DNA from: JBEKTY01 sp049515555
GTDB taxonomy: Bacteria > Planctomycetota > Planctomycetia > Pirellulales > Thermoguttaceae
Length of the DNA stretch: 35,223 bases
Direction of reading: 5' to 3'
Assembly: GCA_049515555.1 (NCBI GenBank)
Contig: JBEKTY010000150.1
Location: 1-35,223 of the forward strand
Shown here: in pieces, positions 32,759 through 35,223 of the stretch
Numbering within the stretch: position 1 is the stretch's first letter
Layout of the letters: every line of letters starts with the position of its first letter
Program-made: the position numbers and the translations under genes
The notes under the pieces: generated by a model
What the model saw: only the letters and a program-made list of their open reading frames with translations
The model's database searches: none
Told to the model about the DNA's origin: nothing

Positions 32759-33184
32759 TCATTGTCCGGGCGACACAGTACCCCCAGATGTAGTGGTTCG
32801 GCCTGGCAGCGGTCGCAAGTGCCCACGCAGGGCCGCCAACGTCTTCGGACCGATCCCCGGCACCCGCCGCAGATCCTCGGGGTCGGTGAACGGGCCATGC
32901 TGCCGGCGGGACTGGATGATGCGATCGGCCAGCGCGCGGCCGACCCCCGGCAGTTGCATCAATTCGGGCCGCTCGGCCGTGTTGATGTCCACCTGAAAAT
33001 CGGCGCTCTGCGGCTCGGCCCGGTCCACTTCGACCAACCGGCCCCGCATTCCGCCGTGATAGACCCACCAGCCCACCGTGGCGATAAGCCCCGCTGCTAC
33101 CAGCACCGCTACGGCCGCCTGGTCGGCCCGCCGCAACAGCCAGTGCGGCTTACCCGGCGGCGGCAGGGCAGGGGACTCGGGCAT
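32759..33184 (-). CDS. ComEA-like helix-hairpin-helix protein
   Basis: 141 aa. One membrane helix (about 22-42) and a double helix-hairpin-helix domain (about 65-126) with LPGVGRALADRII and VPGIGPKTLAALR, the ComEA pattern for non-specific double-stranded DNA binding. ComEA carries incoming DNA across the periplasm in transformation, but short anchored relatives may have other roles and no other com genes are present. ATG 33184 is chosen; an in-frame ATG at 33232 is possible and longer frames overlap nadC antisense. Divergent from nadC. Confidence 0.8.
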   Translation of the reverse strand: MPESPALPPPGKPHWLLRRADQAAVAVLVAAGLIATVGWWVYHGGMRGRLVEVDRAEPQSADFQVDINTAERPELMQLPGVGRALADRIIQSRRQHGPFTDPEDLRRVPGIGPKTLAALRGHLRPLPGRTTTSGGTVSPGQ

Positions 33185-33257
33185 GATCTTCGAGACCGGG
33201 GGCTTCGCCAGGGCGACCACAACCCTTATCATAAGGGACAATCGCGGCCGTTCAACG

Positions 33258-34205
33258 ATGGAAAAACGCATGACGAGCGATTTTCGACAAATTGTTTGGG
33301 ACGAAGACCTCCGCCGGCAGTGGTCGAAACTGCTCCGGCTGGCCATCCGCGAGGACCTGGGCCGCTTCGGCGATCGGACCACGCGGGCCCTGGTGCCCGA
33401 GGACGCCCAAGGCCGGGCGCTCGTTGTTGCCCGACAGCCGGGCGTGCTGGCCGGCGAGCCGGCCGTGGCCATGACGCTCGAGGCCTTCGATCGCCGGCTG
33501 GGCTGGCAGCCGCAATCTTGCGACGGCCAGCCGCTGACGCCGCATCAGGCCGTGGGCCGGATCGAAGGCCCGGCGCGGGCCATGCTGGCCGCCGAACGGA
33601 CGGTGCTGAACCTGCTGGGCCGGCTGTCCGGCATCGCCTCGCTGACGCGGGAATATGTCCAGGCCGTGGCCGGGACGGGGGCGCGAATCTACGATACCCG
33701 CAAAACGACGCCCGGCTGGCGGTTGCTGGAAAAATACGCCGTCCGCTGCGGCGGCGGCTGCAATCATCGCTCCGGATTGGACGCGGCCGTGCTGATCAAG
33801 GACAACCACCTGGCACTGGGGCTGGAACTCTCGGCCGGCGGCCGACGGGGCTACACGCCGGCCGACGCCGTCGTCGCCGCCCGCCGCTACGTGGAGAGCC
33901 ACCCCGGCGAGCCGGGCCGCGACGTGCTCGTGGAAATCGAGCTCGACCGGCTCGATCAACTCGACGCCGTGCTCGCGGCGGGCCCGGACCTCGTGCTGCT
34001 GGATAACATGACTCCCGACGCCCTGCGGCAGGCCGTCGCCCGGCGCAACGCCCACGGCCCCCGTATCGAGCTTGAGGCCTCCGGCGGCATCGAGCTGGCC
34101 ACGGTCGGGCTGATCGCCGAGACGGGCGTCGAGCGGATCAGCGTCGGGGCCCTGACGCACGCGGCCCCCTGGCTCGACTTCGGCCTGGATTGGCAGCCGG
34201 AATAA
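33258..34205 (+). CDS. nadC: Nicotinate-nucleotide pyrophosphorylase (carboxylating)
   Basis: 315 aa. Converts quinolinate and PRPP to nicotinate mononucleotide with loss of CO2 in de novo NAD synthesis. The family core is intact: AERTVLNLLGRLSGIA (112-127), IYDTRKTTPGWRLLEKYAV (144-162), RCGGGCNHR (163-171) and IKDNHL with Lys181. Later VEIELDRLDQLD, LLDNMTPDAL and EASGGI close the barrel. ATG 33258 or 33270 may be the start; the second has a better spaced GGA. No nadA or nadB is in the window. Confidence 0.95.
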   Translation: MEKRMTSDFRQIVWDEDLRRQWSKLLRLAIREDLGRFGDRTTRALVPEDAQGRALVVARQPGVLAGEPAVAMTLEAFDRRLGWQPQSCDGQPLTPHQAVGRIEGPARAMLAAERTVLNLLGRLSGIASLTREYVQAVAGTGARIYDTRKTTPGWRLLEKYAVRCGGGCNHRSGLDAAVLIKDNHLALGLELSAGGRRGYTPADAVVAARRYVESHPGEPGRDVLVEIELDRLDQLDAVLAAGPDLVLLDNMTPDALRQAVARRNAHGPRIELEASGGIELATVGLIAETGVERISVGALTHAAPWLDFGLDWQPE

Positions 34206-34209
34206 GAGA

Positions 34210-34226
34210 AAGGCCGCGGTGGCCTT
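34210..34226. terminator. Short hairpin between nadC and rpsU
   Basis: AAGGCC, loop GCGGT, GGCCTT, 5 nt after the nadC stop and 19 nt past the rpsU stop on the other strand. A symmetric stem without a T-tract; may stop both convergent transcripts. Confidence 0.4.
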
Positions 34227-34244
34227 GGAGCAACGGCGGGCGCG

Positions 34245-34451
34245 CTACACGATGACGCCGGCGCCGATTAAGCGATTGCGGCGGGAGCGCCGTTCCGCCC
34301 GGAGGCGAGAACGCCGCTTGATTTCGCTGGGCTTCTCGTAATACTCGCGACGACGCATCTCTTTCTTGATCCCGCTCCGCTCGACCAGCTTCCGAAAGCG
34401 ACGCACCGCCTCTTGAATTGACTCCTTTTCCCGCAACGTCAGTTTGACCAC
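34245..34451 (-). CDS. rpsU: 30S ribosomal protein S21
   Basis: 68 aa, basic, matching S21: MVKLTLREKESIQEAVRRF (start), RKLVERSGIKKEMRRREYYEKPS (partly quoted), and a C-terminal Arg-rich helix. Sits on the small-subunit platform near the mRNA exit and assists initiation. Start codon is GTG 34451, preceded by AAGGAG at 6 nt, a good match for anti-Shine-Dalgarno pairing. Single gene, convergent with nadC. Confidence 0.95.
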   Translation of the reverse strand: MVKLTLREKESIQEAVRRFRKLVERSGIKKEMRRREYYEKPSEIKRRSRLRAERRSRRNRLIGAGVIV

Positions 34452-34589
34452 TCAGGACTCCTTGTTGTGTACATATGAACAACCAGAACTATACTCGCAG
34501 CGGCGAGAAATGACCCGACCGCTTTACTTGTTGTGGAAACCAATAATTTTATACTACAGATCGACCATCTGTCCACCCGTGTAGAGCCT

Positions 34590-34611
34590 GCGGGGAAATT
34601 TTTTTCCCCGC
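34590..34611. promoter_or_regulatory. GCGGGGAAA/TTTCCCCGC palindrome upstream of rpsU
   Basis: A 9-bp stem with a 4-T loop, 139 bp before the rpsU start on the minus strand. It could be a terminator-like or attenuator hairpin in an rpsU leader, or a bidirectional transcript end. Other parts of 34452-34891 show AT-rich stretches (34540-34560) that could hold the rpsU promoter. Confidence 0.35.
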
Positions 34612-34891
34612 GGCCGTCCCGACTGTCGTTGATCGGCACGGGCCGATCTGAATGCCATTGTAGAGTGTAACTATTCCATCTACAAGAGTGGTCATGGCCT
34701 GCAAGATCGTAATACATTACACTACGGCCTGTTACGATCGCATCTTTTTCCACCGCCGTCAATCTGCCGCCGCCGGCTGGCCGATGGCGTAACAGGAATT
34801 GGCGCCGATGGTTGGACACTGCCCTGGCCGGGCGGAAGGCCGCCGCGCCGCGCATACCCGGTAATCCCGACCCAGCGGCAACGACATTGCC

Positions 34892-35044
34892 ATGGACGCC
34901 TATAACGACCAAGTCGAGGGGCTTTCCGAGTTAGACAGTCGCCACGACGAGCTGCTTCGGCGGCTTGAGGAGTTGGACGCGCGGGTCGAACAGGTGCTGG
35001 CCCAATGGCTGGCCGAGCGGCAGGAGCCGACGGCTCGGCGGTAG
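34892..35044 (+). CDS. 50-aa coiled-coil hypothetical protein
   Basis: Reads MDAYNDQVEGLSELDSRHDE then LLRRLEELDARVEQVLAQWL, ending EPTARR. Leu and Val recur at heptad spacing from residue 11 to 40, giving a short amphipathic coiled coil. The LSELDSRHDELLRRLEELD pattern recalls small planctomycete proteins of unknown role. The ribosome-binding site is weak. Too short to be certain, but its composition and heptad pattern look like a real protein. Confidence 0.55.
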   Translation: MDAYNDQVEGLSELDSRHDELLRRLEELDARVEQVLAQWLAERQEPTARR

Positions 35045-35171
35045 GTGGGCCGCGCCGCGGCGCGTCACCCCCAATCGGCCGTCTTATCCCGACTCAACGC
35101 TTTCCACCCCCACTATCTGGTGGAGTGGTGAACGTGTCACTTACGCCGGATGGCCGGTTTTCATAGCGAGT

Positions 35172-35203
35172 TGTAGGGTGGGTCGAGCGCAGCGAGCCCC
35201 ACC
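35172..35203. repeat. 'GTAGGGTGGGTCGAGC' repeat, single copy
   Basis: A single copy of the unit at 32579-32736, ending AGCGAGCCCCACC. The rest of 35045-35223 shows no gene. Confidence 0.8.
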
Positions 35204-35223
35204 GCCAGTTTTTCGCGGATTCT

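Noticed and set aside
29995..32793. A 932-codon plus-strand frame across the ExbB/ExbD genes
   Set aside because: It is antisense to four recognisable genes and has no family features.
34439..34912. 157-codon minus-strand frame overlapping the rpsU start
   Set aside because: Composition is irregular and it would cover the rpsU promoter region; rpsU itself is clear.

Overview
The window is high-GC DNA from what looks like a planctomycete, probably Pirellulales-like. The evidence is the gene families (secreted proteins with a WFGLSNQRP-type block, a TonB-like helix joined to squalene-cyclase-type repeats, ExbB with several ExbDs, small coiled-coil proteins) and intergenic DNA packed with dispersed hairpin and low-complexity repeats. 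This assignment is inference; no rRNA or marker set is present.

Layout. 1-900: a small protein plus an AF_0612-type clan AA aspartic protease, then a 71-aa protein whose usual nucleotidyltransferase partner survives only as a C-terminal tail. 960-4059: guaA and a tilS carrying about 110 residues of repeat-derived insertion. 4229-7552: sulfotransferase, KAS III-like synthase and a free carrier-thioesterase didomain, possibly a small lipid or secondary-metabolite pathway. 8054-9545: a secreted Gly/Pro-rich protein, repeats and a 5'-truncated parD. 9740-18875: a complete type I-E CRISPR-Cas locus on the minus strand: cas3, cse1, cse2, cas6e, cas7e, cas5e, cas1, cas2, a short leader, then 11 repeats and 10 spacers. 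18876-20164: gene-free repeat island. 20165-21895: GT39/ArnT-like membrane glycosyltransferase. 22297-23629: secreted hypothetical and a NarL-type response regulator. 23862-32376: seven-gene minus-strand operon: ExbB, three ExbD/TolR, a two-TM protein, a TonB-helix/squalene-cyclase-repeat protein and a large TPR protein. 32759-35044: ComEA-like protein, nadC, rpsU and a 50-aa coiled-coil protein.

Most interesting. (1) The ExbB-ExbD3 operon encodes no classical TonB or TolA, but its cyclase-repeat protein has an N-terminal membrane helix with the Ser-x3-His-x6-Leu spacing of TonB. This suggests a proton-motive-force-driven periplasmic machine with an alpha/alpha-toroid effector. (2) tilS has absorbed intergenic repeat DNA in frame. 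(3) The CRISPR-Cas locus looks intact, with cas6e moved ahead of cas7 and an acidic linker inside Cas7e. (4) The carrier-TE protein has no loading module nearby. (5) Two toxin-antitoxin-like loci are visibly decayed.
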